The position numbers and the translations under genes were made by a program. Positions 1 through 9,194 of a stretch of DNA of 64,000 nt are shown here, one piece after another. The number at the start of each line of letters is the position of its first letter. The first letter of the stretch is position 1. The DNA is from Massilia sp. IC2-278 (GTDB lineage: Bacteria; Pseudomonadota; Gammaproteobacteria; Burkholderiales; Burkholderiaceae_D): NCBI RefSeq assembly GCF_020708045.1, contig NZ_JAJFES010000008.1:62001-126000 (forward strand), in the 5' to 3' direction. A model generated the notes under the pieces. The model did not search any database and was not told the DNA's origin. It was given only the letters and a program-made list of their open reading frames with translations.

Positions 1-1
1 C

Positions 2-727
2 GAGCGCCTGCTGGTGGAGGCGGAAAACCTGGCGCAGGCGAGCCAGGAATTCGCCGACCAGGACAGCGGCACGCTGACGATTGCCGTCACCCACACCCAG
101 GCGCGCTATGCGCTGCCGCAGGTGGTGCAGTCCTTCCGCAACGCCTTCCCGAACGTGCGCATCGCCCTGCAGCAAAGCGCGCCGGAGCACATCGCCGAAT
201 ACGTGCTGTCGGGGCGGGCCGACATCGGCATCGCCACCGAGGGCCTGTCGGCGTTTCCGGACCTGGTGTCCTTCCCGTGCTACCGCTGGAGCCACGTGGT
301 GGTGGCGCCGGACGGGCATCCGCTGCTGGCCAGCACGCCGCTGCGCCTGGAGGACCTGGCGAATTATCCCTTGATTACCTACGACGTCGGCTACACGGGC
401 CGCGGCCACATCGACGAAGCCTTCCGCACGGCCGGGCTGTCGCCGGACATCGTGCTCACCGCCATGGATTCGGACGTCATCAAGCAGTACGTGTCGCTGG
501 GGATGGGCGTGGGGATCATCGCCTCGATGGCGTTTGACCATGGACGCGACAAGGGCTTGCGGGCGGTGGAGTCCTCGCACCTGTTTGCGCCGAACGTCAC
601 GCGGCTGGCCGTGCGGCGCGGGGCCTACCTGCGGGCATATGCCTACCACTTCATCGAGCGGTTTGCGCCGGGGTTTACGCGCTCGGATATCGAGCGGACC
701 TTGCAGGTGGAAGTCGAAGCAAGTTAA
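2..727 (+). CDS. cysB: CysB-type LysR regulator, C-terminal part (5' end outside window)
   Basis: The reading frame is already open at base 2, so only the effector-binding half is present (about 241 residues); the N-terminal winged-helix DNA-binding domain lies outside the window. The segment THTQARYALP near the start is the hallmark of CysB/Cbl proteins and contains the threonines that bind sulfate or acetylserine in CysB. The rest shows the usual two-lobed periplasmic-binding-like fold (VLSGRADIGIATE; later GMGVGIIA). Family knowledge: CysB activates sulfate-assimilation genes in response to N-acetylserine. The gene ends convergently with the aldo/keto reductase at 781. Cbl is a close paralogue and cannot be fully excluded from a partial sequence. 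Confidence 0.9.
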   Translation, partial: ERLLVEAENLAQASQEFADQDSGTLTIAVTHTQARYALPQVVQSFRNAFPNVRIALQQSAPEHIAEYVLSGRADIGIATEGLSAFPDLVSFPCYRWSHVVVAPDGHPLLASTPLRLEDLANYPLITYDVGYTGRGHIDEAFRTAGLSPDIVLTAMDSDVIKQYVSLGMGVGIIASMAFDHGRDKGLRAVESSHLFAPNVTRLAVRRGAYLRAYAYHFIERFAPGFTRSDIERTLQVEVEAS

Positions 728-740
728 TCGGCCCGCGCTG

Positions 741-780
741 CTTACTGCCCGGGCTTACTGCACGGGCTTATTGCCCAAGA

Positions 781-792
<12 letters not shown>
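741..792. repeat. Four imperfect 13-nt tandem repeats over the convergent gene ends
   Basis: Four consecutive 13-nt units (741-753, 754-766, 767-779, 780-792) are variants of CTTACTGCCCGGG. The last unit covers the last codons and stop of the minus-strand aldo/keto reductase; read on that strand each unit carries CAGTAA or CAATAA, so the Gln-stop end of the gene has been multiplied. I see no U-tract and no strong hairpin, so this is not an obvious terminator. Confidence 0.75.
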
Positions 793-1827
<1,035 letters not shown>

Positions 1828-1830
1828 GTT

Positions 1831-2868
1831 TTATCCTCTCAAGGCATCCGCGCATTCGCGCACCAGCGCCGGGCCGCGGTAGATCAGGCCGCTGTACAGC
1901 TGCACCAGCTGGGCGCCGGCGTCCATCTTCGCCTTGGCGTCCGCACCCGACAGGATGCCGCCCACGCCGATGATCGGGATGTCGTCGCCGAGTTCCTTCT
2001 TCATCGCGCGCACCACGATGTTCGACAGATCGAACACCGGCATGCCCGACAGGCCGCCGGCTTCGTGGCCGTGGCGCAGGCCGACCACGTGGTTGCGGCT
2101 GAGCGTGGTATTGGTGGCGATCACGCCGTCGATCCGGTGGCGCAGCAGGGCGCCGGCGATGTTCTGGATCTGGTCGGCGTCGATGTCCGGGGCAATCTTC
2201 AGGGCCAGCGGCACGTAGCGGCCGGTGTCGTCGGCCAGGCGCGTCTGTTCCGCCTTCAGCTGGGCCAGCAGGTCGTCGAGTTCCGAGGCGCCCTGCAGCT
2301 GGCGCAGATTCTTGGTGTTCGGCGAGGAGATGTTCACCGTCACATAGCTCGCGTACGGGTAGACCTTGCGCAGGCAGTGCAGGTAATCCTCGGCCGCGCG
2401 CTCGATCGGCGTGTCGGCGTTCTTGCCGATGTTCAGGCCGAGCACGCCCTGTTTCTCCTGATGGAATTTCGAAGCTTGTACGTTGGCGACGAAGGCGTCG
2501 ACGCCGCCGTTATTGAAGCCCATGCGGTTGATGATGCCTTGCGCGGCCGGCAGGCGGAACATGCGCGGCTTCGGGTTGCCGGCCTGGGCGCGCGGGGTGA
2601 CGGTGCCGATCTCGATCGAACCAAAGCCGAGGGCGGCGAGGCCGTCGATGTAGGCGCCATCCTTGTCCAGGCCCGCCGCCAGGCCGACCGGGTTCGGGAA
2701 GGTGATGCCCATGACGGTGCGCGGATCGGACGCGGGCTTCCTGAACATGCCCGTCATGCCGCGCTCGGCGGCGCGGCGCAGGGCTGGCAGGGTCAGGTTG
2801 TGGGCGGTTTCAGCGGGCAGCGTAAACAGCAGGGGACGGGCGAGGGTGTACAGGAGTTTGTCGGACAT
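1831..2868 (-). CDS. pyrD: Dihydroorotate dehydrogenase, class 2 (quinone)
   Basis: 345 residues. Oxidises dihydroorotate to orotate in pyrimidine synthesis, passing electrons to membrane quinone. The N-terminal helical segment (residues 1-40, starting [15 protein letters not shown]) that distinguishes the membrane-bound class 2 enzymes is present, followed by the FMN barrel with [10 protein letters not shown] (about 62-71), NNGGVD (119-124) and NISSPNT (179-185), which holds the catalytic serine region. The start at 2868 is preferred over upstream in-frame codons because homology begins at MSDK. It lies 65 nt downstream of bpt and 3 nt upstream of tas. Confidence 0.97.
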   Translation of the reverse strand: MSDKLLYTLARPLLFTLPAETAHNLTLPALRRAAERGMTGMFRKPASDPRTVMGITFPNPVGLAAGLDKDGAYIDGLAALGFGSIEIGTVTPRAQAGNPKPRMFRLPAAQGIINRMGFNNGGVDAFVANVQASKFHQEKQGVLGLNIGKNADTPIERAAEDYLHCLRKVYPYASYVTVNISSPNTKNLRQLQGASELDDLLAQLKAEQTRLADDTGRYVPLALKIAPDIDADQIQNIAGALLRHRIDGVIATNTTLSRNHVVGLRHGHEAGGLSGMPVFDLSNIVVRAMKKELGDDIPIIGVGGILSGADAKAKMDAGAQLVQLYSGLIYRGPALVRECADALRG

Positions 2869-2933
2869 GGAACGCTCGTAGAAAGGATCGCAAGCATTGT
2901 ACCGTGTGTGAATGGCGTACCGACAATCCTTGC

Positions 2934-3662
2934 TTACCGTTCCAGTATCCCCCACTTGCCGCCGATGCGCGCTTCCAGAGGCCGGAAATTCGTTTTATAC
3001 GCCATCTTCGGACTTTGCTCGATCCAGTAGCCGAGGTAGACATACGGCAGCCCCAGCTCGCGCGCCTGGCCCACCTGCCACATCACGTTATAGGTGCCAA
3101 AGGAGGCGCCCGGCACGTCGGGGTCGAAGAAGGTGTACACCGACGACAAGCCGTCGGACAGCACGTCGATGATCGACACCATGCGCAGCGTGCCGTCGGG
3201 TTCGCGGAATTCGACCAGGCGCGTGTTGACCCGGCTTTGCAGCAGGAACTGGGCGTACTGGTCGCGGCTGTCCTGGTCCATGCCGCCGCCGACGTGGCGC
3301 GTGGTCTGGTAGCGCAGGTAGAGCGCGTAGTGCTCGTCGGAGAAGGCGAGGTTGGCAACCATAGCGCTCAGGTCGCCATGGCGCTTCCAGGCACGGCGCT
3401 GGGTGCGGCTGGGAGCGAACTCGGCGCAGCGCACGCGCACCGGGATGCAGGCCTGGCAGCCGTCGCAATACGGGCGGTAGGTGAAGATGCCGCTGCGGCG
3501 AAAGCCGTTCTTCACGAGCTCGGAATACACGTCGGCATTGATCAGGTGCGAAGGCGTGGCCACCTGCGAGCGCGCCTGGCGCGCGTCGAGGTAGCTGCAC
3601 GGATAGGGTGCGGTCGTATAGAACTGCAGCGTGGAGAAGGGCAGGTCGTTTAGGTGCGTCAT
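2934..3662 (-). CDS. bpt: Aspartate/glutamate leucyl-tRNA-protein transferase
   Basis: 242 residues, the normal length for bacterial Bpt. It transfers leucine from Leu-tRNA to N-terminal Asp or Glu, making an N-degron read by ClpS/ClpAP. The cysteine cluster [12 protein letters not shown] (Cys66, 69, 72) typical of ATE/Bpt proteins is present, and the C-terminal half has the GNAT-like core ([17 protein letters not shown]). It follows aat by 78 nt, so the two transferases of the N-degron pathway are in one operon. It is often mislabelled as arginyl transferase (ate); the betaproteobacterial context favours leucyl specificity. Confidence 0.95.
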   Translation of the reverse strand: MTHLNDLPFSTLQFYTTAPYPCSYLDARQARSQVATPSHLINADVYSELVKNGFRRSGIFTYRPYCDGCQACIPVRVRCAEFAPSRTQRRAWKRHGDLSAMVANLAFSDEHYALYLRYQTTRHVGGGMDQDSRDQYAQFLLQSRVNTRLVEFREPDGTLRMVSIIDVLSDGLSSVYTFFDPDVPGASFGTYNVMWQVGQARELGLPYVYLGYWIEQSPKMAYKTNFRPLEARIGGKWGILER

Positions 3663-3740
3663 GCAAGACTCTCGGGACGGCGTGATGGACCTATTCTAAC
3701 GAAACCGGCGCTGCGCACAGTTAAGTGGTCAACCGTGCGC

Positions 3741-4463
3741 TCATGCGCCCAGCGGCGGCGCCACTTCCCAGCGTTCGATGCCCGGTTCGCGGATCGCGGA
3801 CCGCAGATGCTGCAAAAAGGCGCTGCGCGCGATCGGCGCCGCGCCCAGCGAGGCCAGGTGGCCGGTCTCCTGCTGGCAGTCGATCATGCGCACGCCGTGC
3901 GCGCGCAGGAAGGACACCAGGTAGGCCAGCGCCACCTTCGAGGCGTCAGTGACGCGCGCGAACATCGATTCGCCATAGAACATGCGGCCGATGCACACGC
4001 CATAGGCGCCGCCGACCAGTTCGCCATCGAGCCAGACTTCCGACGAGTGCGCATGCCCCATCTCGTGCAGGCCGCCATAGCCGGCGATGATGTCCTCGGA
4101 AATCCAGGTGCCGGGCCCATCCTTGCGCGGGGCGGCGCAGGCGCGCATCACGGCCTCGAAGTCGCTGTCGAAGCGCACCTGCCAGGGGCCGCCGCTGGTA
4201 CGGCTGCGCTCGACGCGGCGCAGGGTTTTCTTCAGGCTGTCGCTGACCTTGAAATGGTCGGTGTAGAGCACCATGCGCGGGTCGGTGCTCCACCAGAGGA
4301 TGGGCTGGCCTTCGGAAAACCAGGGAAAGATGCCGTTGCGGTAGGCTTGCAGCAGGCGCTGCGGAGACAAGTCGGCGCCGGCCGCGAGCAGGCCGGGCGC
4401 ATCGATGGTGAGCGCCTCGGACACATCGGGGAAGGGCGTATGCGCCTCGAGCCAGGGGATCAT
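3741..4463 (-). CDS. aat: Leucyl/phenylalanyl-tRNA-protein transferase
   Basis: 240 residues, full length for Aat. It adds Leu or Phe to proteins with N-terminal Lys or Arg, marking them for ClpAP. Diagnostic segments are [16 protein letters not shown] near residues 44-59 and the conserved GHAHSSEVW with GGLHEMG just before it. It is transcribed 13 nt downstream of the nudix gene and upstream of bpt, giving the common Aat-Bpt pair. Confidence 0.97.
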   Translation of the reverse strand: MIPWLEAHTPFPDVSEALTIDAPGLLAAGADLSPQRLLQAYRNGIFPWFSEGQPILWWSTDPRMVLYTDHFKVSDSLKKTLRRVERSRTSGGPWQVRFDSDFEAVMRACAAPRKDGPGTWISEDIIAGYGGLHEMGHAHSSEVWLDGELVGGAYGVCIGRMFYGESMFARVTDASKVALAYLVSFLRAHGVRMIDCQQETGHLASLGAAPIARSAFLQHLRSAIREPGIERWEVAPPLGA

Positions 4464-4476
4464 GCGGCCTCGCTGC

Positions 4477-5067
4477 TCAGTCGGGTTCGCGTGGGGCGAT
4501 CATCGGGCGAACGATATCGTGGGTATGCACGCCATGGCCCACGTTCTTCCCGCCCTCGCGCATTTTGACGCGGTCGGCAAAGAACAGTTCCAGCGTCTTG
4601 CGAATCGTCGGGAAAGCCAGGTCGTCCCAGGGAATCTCGGCTTCGGTGAAGAGCTGCACTTCCAGGCTTTCCTCGCCGGGATGGAAATCGAGGTCGACCA
4701 GGCGCGCAAGATAGAACATGTGGACCTGGTGCACGTGCGCCACGTTCAGCAGGGCGAACAGGGGGCCGAGTTCGATGTTGGCGCCGGCTTCTTCCTCGGT
4801 TTCGCGCGCGGCCGCTTCGCCCGTGGTTTCGCCGTTTTCCATGAAGCCGGCCGGCAGGGTCCAGTAGCCGTAGCGCGGCTCGATGGCGCGCCGGCACAGC
4901 AGGACCTGCAGCTGTCCTTCGTGTTCCCAGACTGGAATGGTGCCGATCACGTTCTTCGGGTTCTGGTAATGGATGGTGCCGCATTGCGGGCACACATGGC
5001 GCGGCCGGTTGTCGCCCTCGGGGATGGCCAGCGCGACCGCGTGGCCGCACTCGGAACAGAATTTCAT
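4477..5067 (-). CDS. Zinc-ribbon NUDIX hydrolase
   Basis: 196 residues from the start at 5067 (an upstream in-frame extension lacks homology). An N-terminal zinc ribbon, Cys4-x2-Cys7 and Cys26-x2-Cys29, precedes a NUDIX domain whose box runs from Gly74 to about Gly95 and contains the REtxEEaG core. This is the NudC-like/YjaD-like architecture, but the protein is shorter than NAD+ diphosphatase (about 257 residues), so the substrate is uncertain. It appears to be the first gene of the operon leading to aat, bpt, pyrD and tas. Confidence 0.85.
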   Translation of the reverse strand: MKFCSECGHAVALAIPEGDNRPRHVCPQCGTIHYQNPKNVIGTIPVWEHEGQLQVLLCRRAIEPRYGYWTLPAGFMENGETTGEAAARETEEEAGANIELGPLFALLNVAHVHQVHMFYLARLVDLDFHPGEESLEVQLFTEAEIPWDDLAFPTIRKTLELFFADRVKMREGGKNVGHGVHTHDIVRPMIAPREPD

Positions 5068-5208
5068 AGATAGTGACGAAAATGGACGTGTGCTTACTTT
5101 ACACCGAATGGCCCCGGCTGTGCCGCGAGTGCAGCCCGGCAGTGGCGATCCGCCTGGCCACCGGAAGAAGCGTGTGTGCTGCAATCGCACATCGGCGGAG
5201 GATTGCAT

Positions 5209-5237
5209 TTGCCTAAACGGCCGAAGCCGCGTATAAT
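5209..5237 (+). promoter_or_regulatory. Sigma-70 promoter of tRNA-fMet
   Basis: -35 TTGCCT at 5209-5214, 17-nt spacer, perfect -10 TATAAT at 5232-5237, placed 13 nt before the first base of the tRNA. Confidence 0.85.
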
Positions 5238-5250
5238 TCATTTCATCAGA

Positions 5251-5327
5251 CGCGGGGTGGAGCAGTCTGGCAGCTCGTCGGGCTCATAACCCGAAGGTCA
5301 CAGGTTCAAATCCTGTCCCCGCAACCA
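5251..5327 (+). tRNA. Initiator tRNA-Met (CAU)
   Basis: A 77-nt cloverleaf with encoded CCA. The acceptor arm is CGCGGGG/CCCCGCA, leaving the C1 x A72 mismatch that marks initiator tRNA; the anticodon stem carries three G:C pairs (GGGCTCATAACCC) and the T-arm reads GGTTCAAATCC. It has its own promoter (5209-5237) and terminator (5335-5366), so it is a stand-alone gene. Confidence 0.98.
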
Positions 5328-5334
5328 AATTCGA

Positions 5335-5366
5335 AGCCGTTGATTCCCTGGGATCAACGGCTTTTT
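5335..5366 (+). terminator. Rho-independent terminator of tRNA-fMet
   Basis: Stem AGCCGTTGAT (5335-5344) pairs perfectly with ATCAACGGCT (5353-5362), followed by TTTTT. Confidence 0.9.
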
Positions 5367-5522
5367 CGTTTTCCAGTCGGAAAACACTCGATGTAAATCA
5401 AACACCCAGCGTTTCCACGGCACTTGCCGAGCCCGGTATTGTCGAACTGGAGACTGGCTCGGCTGTAGAAGCGCAGCGCGCCGGCGATTCCATGCTGATT
5501 GGAGCAAACAACGGACTCGACC

Positions 5523-5936
5523 ATGATTACTGTTGACGACATCAACGAGGCCTGGGGCTGGGTGGGGCTGACCGCCGTCGAAGTGCTGGGCGCCAACGCC
5601 TTCGGCAATTTGATCATCCGCGACGCCGACGGCAGCTACTGGCGCCTGCGCCCGCAAGACCTGTGCTGCGAACCGGTGGCTGAAGACCGCGCCGCGTTCG
5701 ACGCCTTGTCCTATAACCAGGATTTCCTGAACGACTGGTACATGCCGGAACTCGTGGACCTGGCCGAATCCACGCTCGGCCCGCTCACCGAAGACCGCAC
5801 CTACTGCCTCAAGATTCCCAGCGCGCTCGGCGGGCACTACGGGCGCGAAAACCTGGCCACGGTGCCCTTGTCGCAATTGATCCGCTTCTCGGGGGAAGGC
5901 GCCCAGCACCTCGAAGGCCTGCCGCGCTGGTGTTGA
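5523..5936 (+). CDS. Orphan Tdi1-type (DUF1851) T6SS immunity-domain protein
   Basis: 137 residues from the ATG at 5523; a TTG at 5499 would add eight residues. From about residue 7 the whole protein matches the C-terminal domain of Tdi1, the immunity protein against the Agrobacterium type VI DNase Tde1 (PF08906, formerly DUF1851): GWVGL, FGNLIIRDADGSYWRL, the DWYMPELVDLA region, YCLKIPSALGG and LIRFSGE occur in the family order. The N-terminal GAD-like domain of full Tdi1 is absent, and no effector, Hcp or VgrG lies nearby. It sits about 155 nt downstream of the tRNA-fMet terminator, a position often used for integration, but I see no att duplication. Stand-alone copies may act as orphan immunity genes; that role here is inference. 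Confidence 0.75.
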   Translation: MITVDDINEAWGWVGLTAVEVLGANAFGNLIIRDADGSYWRLRPQDLCCEPVAEDRAAFDALSYNQDFLNDWYMPELVDLAESTLGPLTEDRTYCLKIPSALGGHYGRENLATVPLSQLIRFSGEGAQHLEGLPRWC

Positions 5937-5944
5937 ATGGGTGT

Positions 5945-5970
5945 GTAGGGTGGGGACTCGTCCCCACCGG
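5945..5970. repeat. Single GTAG-type palindrome (REP-like)
   Basis: GTAG followed by arms GTGGGGAC and GTCCCCAC separated by TC. It belongs to the same family as the paired palindromes at 9.0, 16.8, 54.9 and 59.8 kb. It lies between two convergent gene ends (5936 and 5976). Confidence 0.75.
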
Positions 5971-5975
5971 CCCCG

Positions 5976-6851
5976 CTACAAACTCGCCCACAAATACGCC
6001 GCCGCCATCGTCCGGTGCGGCGCATACGCCGCCAGCCAGGCCTGCGCCTGCGCGATCGACGGCTTCTCCGCCATGCCCTGCGCCCGTCCGATGGCGCTGC
6101 GTACCGCCACGTCCCCCTCGAGCGAACAATCCGCATAGCCATAGCCGCGCAGCAGCGTGTAGTTCACCGTCCAGGGTCCGATGCCCTTGATCGCCAGCAG
6201 TTGCGCCGCGCTGCCCTGTGGATCGTCGTTCAAACGCAAATCGAGTTCGCCATCCGCCGCCATGCGCGCCACGCGCAACAGCGTTTCCGCCTTCGCGCGC
6301 GAAAACTTGCGGCTGGTAAGCGTGTCGAGCGCAAGCCGCGCGACGTCCGCAGCCTCCGGATAACACCACAGCCCGCTGCTGTGCGGCCGGCCCGCCTGCC
6401 CGATAAAACTGCGGCGCAGGCTGATGGCAAACGGCAGATTGATCTGCTGGCCGATGATGGCCCAGGTCAGCGCCTCGAACACCGTCGCCGATTGCACGAT
6501 GCGCAGGCCCGGCAGATGCTCGACCAGTGGACCGAAGAAGACATCACCGCGCACGAATGCGGCAAACGGCGCCGGATCGATGCGCAGGGCCAGCATGCTG
6601 CGCAGCGCTTCCCCGGCAAGTACCTGCGTGGCTGCGTCGAGCTCGCCATCCGCCTCGATGCGGCAGCGCGCCTCGTCATCGAGGAAGTCCACGGTGAACA
6701 GCAGCGGCACCCCGCCCAGCAGCACCGCCTTGCGCAGGGTGCGGCCGCTGACCTGTTCGGCCAATCCTTCCGCATCGCGCGCATGGAAAGCCAGCACCTC
6801 GTCCACCCGGTATTGCGGCGGCAGCGCCAGGGACAAGGTTTGCGTGGACAT
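5976..6851 (-). CDS. alkA: DNA-3-methyladenine glycosylase II
   Basis: 291 residues. Removes alkylated bases from DNA. The N-terminal AlkA_N domain covers about residues 5-115 and the HhH-GPD domain 120-285, with the helix-hairpin-helix IKGIGPWTVNY (221-231) and the catalytic aspartate Asp247 in LEGDVAV. Its start codon overlaps the stop codon of the upstream EamA gene by one base (TAATG), indicating translational coupling. No ada gene is visible nearby. Confidence 0.92.
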   Translation of the reverse strand: MSTQTLSLALPPQYRVDEVLAFHARDAEGLAEQVSGRTLRKAVLLGGVPLLFTVDFLDDEARCRIEADGELDAATQVLAGEALRSMLALRIDPAPFAAFVRGDVFFGPLVEHLPGLRIVQSATVFEALTWAIIGQQINLPFAISLRRSFIGQAGRPHSSGLWCYPEAADVARLALDTLTSRKFSRAKAETLLRVARMAADGELDLRLNDDPQGSAAQLLAIKGIGPWTVNYTLLRGYGYADCSLEGDVAVRSAIGRAQGMAEKPSIAQAQAWLAAYAPHRTMAAAYLWASL

Positions 6852-7744
6852 TACTTGCCTGCGCCGGCCACCGCGGTGCGACCCAGGCGCGGCACGAAGC
6901 CGGTCACCAGCGCCGTTCCCACCAGCACGATGCCGGAGCCGGCCAGCGTATGCCAGCCCACCGCTTCACCCAGGAACAGCGCGCCCCACAGGATGCCGAA
7001 CACCGGGTTCAGGAAGGTCACCGTCAGCGCCGAGGTCGGGCCGACATCGTCGATCAGCTTGAAGTAGATCAGGTAAGCGATGCCGCTGCACAGCACGCCC
7101 AGCGCCAGCACTGCGGCCCAGACGCCCGGCGTGGGCGTTGCCGGTGCAGGGAAGAAGGGCAGCGCCGGCAGCACGAACAGGGCCGCCGCCCACATGGTGC
7201 CATGGGCATTTGCGAACGGATCGACGCTCTTGGCCGACTTGGCGTACAGGCTGGCGATGCCGTAGCACAGCGCCGCCGCCAGCGCGGCAGCCACGGCCAG
7301 CGCGGCGCCCGGACGGCTCGACACATCGTCGAAGCCGACCAGCAGGGCCACCCCGGCCGTGCCCAGCACCAGGCCGAGGCCGGTGCGCGGCGTGATGGTC
7401 CCGCGGCCCCAGAGCGCGCCGAGCAGGGCGCCCCACATCGGCGCGGTGGCGTTCAGCACCGACAGCACCGAGGCGCTCAGGGTGCGCGCGCCCCAGGCGA
7501 ACAGCAGGAAGGGCAGGGCGGAATTGAAGAAGCCCAGCATCAGGTAATGCTTCCAGTTGGCGCGGATGTCGAGGCGCTTGCGCAGCACCAGGCCAACCAG
7601 GGCCAGGAACAGGGCGGCGAACAGTACCCGGTATTCGATCAGCACGGCAGGCCCGAGCACCGGGGCGCCGATGCGCATGAAGAGGAAGGAGCCGCCCCAG
7701 ATGGCGGCGAGCAGCAGCAGACGCAGGAAGTTGGACGTGTTCAT
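6851..7744 (-). CDS. EamA/DMT-family transporter
   Basis: 297 residues with about ten hydrophobic segments arranged as two EamA repeats (roughly 5-140 and 150-285), typical of drug/metabolite transporters in the inner membrane. The first segment starts LRLLLLAAIWGGSFLFMRIG, with the WGGSF motif of the family. Substrate cannot be told from sequence. It is coupled to alkA through a TAATG overlap. Confidence 0.9.
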   Translation of the reverse strand: MNTSNFLRLLLLAAIWGGSFLFMRIGAPVLGPAVLIEYRVLFAALFLALVGLVLRKRLDIRANWKHYLMLGFFNSALPFLLFAWGARTLSASVLSVLNATAPMWGALLGALWGRGTITPRTGLGLVLGTAGVALLVGFDDVSSRPGAALAVAAALAAALCYGIASLYAKSAKSVDPFANAHGTMWAAALFVLPALPFFPAPATPTPGVWAAVLALGVLCSGIAYLIYFKLIDDVGPTSALTVTFLNPVFGILWGALFLGEAVGWHTLAGSGIVLVGTALVTGFVPRLGRTAVAGAGK

Positions 7745-7842
7745 GTTGTTATTGTCGGCAAAGGCGGGGGCAAAGGCGCATCGTGACGCGCGCTGCCGTG
7801 GCGCGCATCCCTGTTATTGCTCTGGAATTGTAGCCGCTCGCT

Positions 7843-8853
7843 TCAGATAGCGCAGATGTCGGTGCCGGCCGGCTGCGGCGCGGCCGCATGCGGCACCAGC
7901 ATCGCTTGCGGCACGCCGTTCTTGATGGCCGTCATTTCGGCCAGGATGGCAATCGCGATCTCGGCCGGGGTCTTGCTGCCGATGTACAGGCCGATCGGGC
8001 CATGCAGGCGATCGAGCTGTTCGTCGTCCAGGTCGAATAGTTTCAGGCGCTCGCGGCGGCGCGCATTGTTGACGCGCGAGCCGATCGCGCCCACATAAAA
8101 GGCGTCGGACTTCAGCGCTTCCATCAGGGCCAGGTCGTCGAGCTTGGGGTCGTGGGTCAGCGCCACCACGGCGCAGCGCGCATCGAGGCGCGATTCGATG
8201 ACCAGGTCGTCGGGCATGGCGTGCACCAGCTCCACACCCGGCACATTCCAGTCGGCGCGGTATTCCTCGCGCGGGTCGCAGACGATGACGCGGTAATCCA
8301 TGCCGCTGGCCACTTGCGCCAGGAAGCGCGACAAGGGACCTGCGCCGATGATGAACAGGCGCCAGCGCGGGCCGTGCACGGTGACCAGGGCTTCGTGCTC
8401 GACGCGCAGCACGGCGTTCGGGGCGGCCGGGCTGAGCGTGACCACGCCCGTGTTCAGGTCGATGCGGCGTTCCAGCAGTTCGCCGCCTTCGAGGCGATGC
8501 AGCAGTTCGCCGATGCCGCTGGCGGCGCTCAAGGGTTCGATGGCCAGCTCGATGGTGCCGCCGCAGGGCAGGCCGAAGCGGTGGGCGTCGTCGGCGCTGA
8601 TGCCGTAGCTGACGATGTGCGGTTTGGCCTCGGGCGAGATGCCCTTGGCGCGCACGTTCTCGATCAGGTCGTCCTCGATACAGCCGCCGGAAACCGAGCC
8701 GATCACGCGGCCATCGTCGCGCACGGCGAGGGTGGCGCCGATCGGACGCGGGCTCGAGCCCCAGGTCTTGATCACCGTGACCAGTTCGCAGCGGTGGCCC
8801 GCGGCGATCCAGCTGGCGGCGGTTTTCAGTACGTCGAGGTCGAGGCTGTCCAT
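7843..8853 (-). CDS. XdhC/CoxI-family molybdoenzyme maturation protein
   Basis: 336 residues. The N-terminal XdhC domain has TWGSSPRPIGATL (30-42) and the SGGCIEDDL motif (55-63); the C-terminal half is a Rossmann-type domain beginning LFIIGAGPLSRFL near residue 186. Family knowledge: XdhC binds sulfurated molybdenum cofactor and hands it to xanthine-dehydrogenase-family enzymes. No xdhA, xdhB or coxL gene is in the window, so the client enzyme is elsewhere. Cofactor genes moaA and mobA-moeA are present at 34.8-37.8 kb. Confidence 0.88.
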   Translation of the reverse strand: MDSLDLDVLKTAASWIAAGHRCELVTVIKTWGSSPRPIGATLAVRDDGRVIGSVSGGCIEDDLIENVRAKGISPEAKPHIVSYGISADDAHRFGLPCGGTIELAIEPLSAASGIGELLHRLEGGELLERRIDLNTGVVTLSPAAPNAVLRVEHEALVTVHGPRWRLFIIGAGPLSRFLAQVASGMDYRVIVCDPREEYRADWNVPGVELVHAMPDDLVIESRLDARCAVVALTHDPKLDDLALMEALKSDAFYVGAIGSRVNNARRRERLKLFDLDDEQLDRLHGPIGLYIGSKTPAEIAIAILAEMTAIKNGVPQAMLVPHAAAPQPAGTDICAI

Positions 8854-9011
8854 GGTTCAGGGTGCTGGCGCTTGTGCAGTATGGATGACAATCATACAAA
8901 AAAAGCGGGCAGGGTGTCGGCGGGGAGGATGGGGCAGCGGGTCTTTCCTTTGGATGCGCAGGCAGAGCGATGGCTGCGCGGCCTGAAGATGGCCAACACC
9001 GGGCGAATGTT

Positions 9012-9109
9012 CGCGTGGGCACGGGGTGCCCACCGTACGAGCATGGCCAACGATATTTGCAAATGGCCCGGTACGCTAACCGTACGGTGGGCACCCCGTG
9101 CCCACGCGG
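9012..9109. repeat. Head-to-head pair of 28-nt palindromic (REP-like) elements
   Basis: Copy one (9012-9039) and copy two (9082-9109) are each a hairpin with arms GTGGGCAC/GTGCCCAC and a 3-nt loop, flanked by CGTACG on one side and GCG on the other. They are perfect reverse complements of each other and are separated by about 42 nt, so the pair can form either two small hairpins or one long one. The surrounding 8854-9194 gap (341 nt) between xdhC and the M48-like gene holds nothing else that I recognise. Confidence 0.85.
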
Positions 9110-9194
9110 AACGATGCGTCATGTTGGCGCGATTTGAACGTGAAAACGTGCCAACCCGGCCGCGTCCCCATGAAGGACACGCGGCCTCCAACGA

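Noticed and set aside
5328..5522. Integration site (att) at the 3' end of tRNA-fMet
   Set aside because: No second copy of the tRNA 3' end and no integrase in the window; the tRNA has its own terminator directly behind it.
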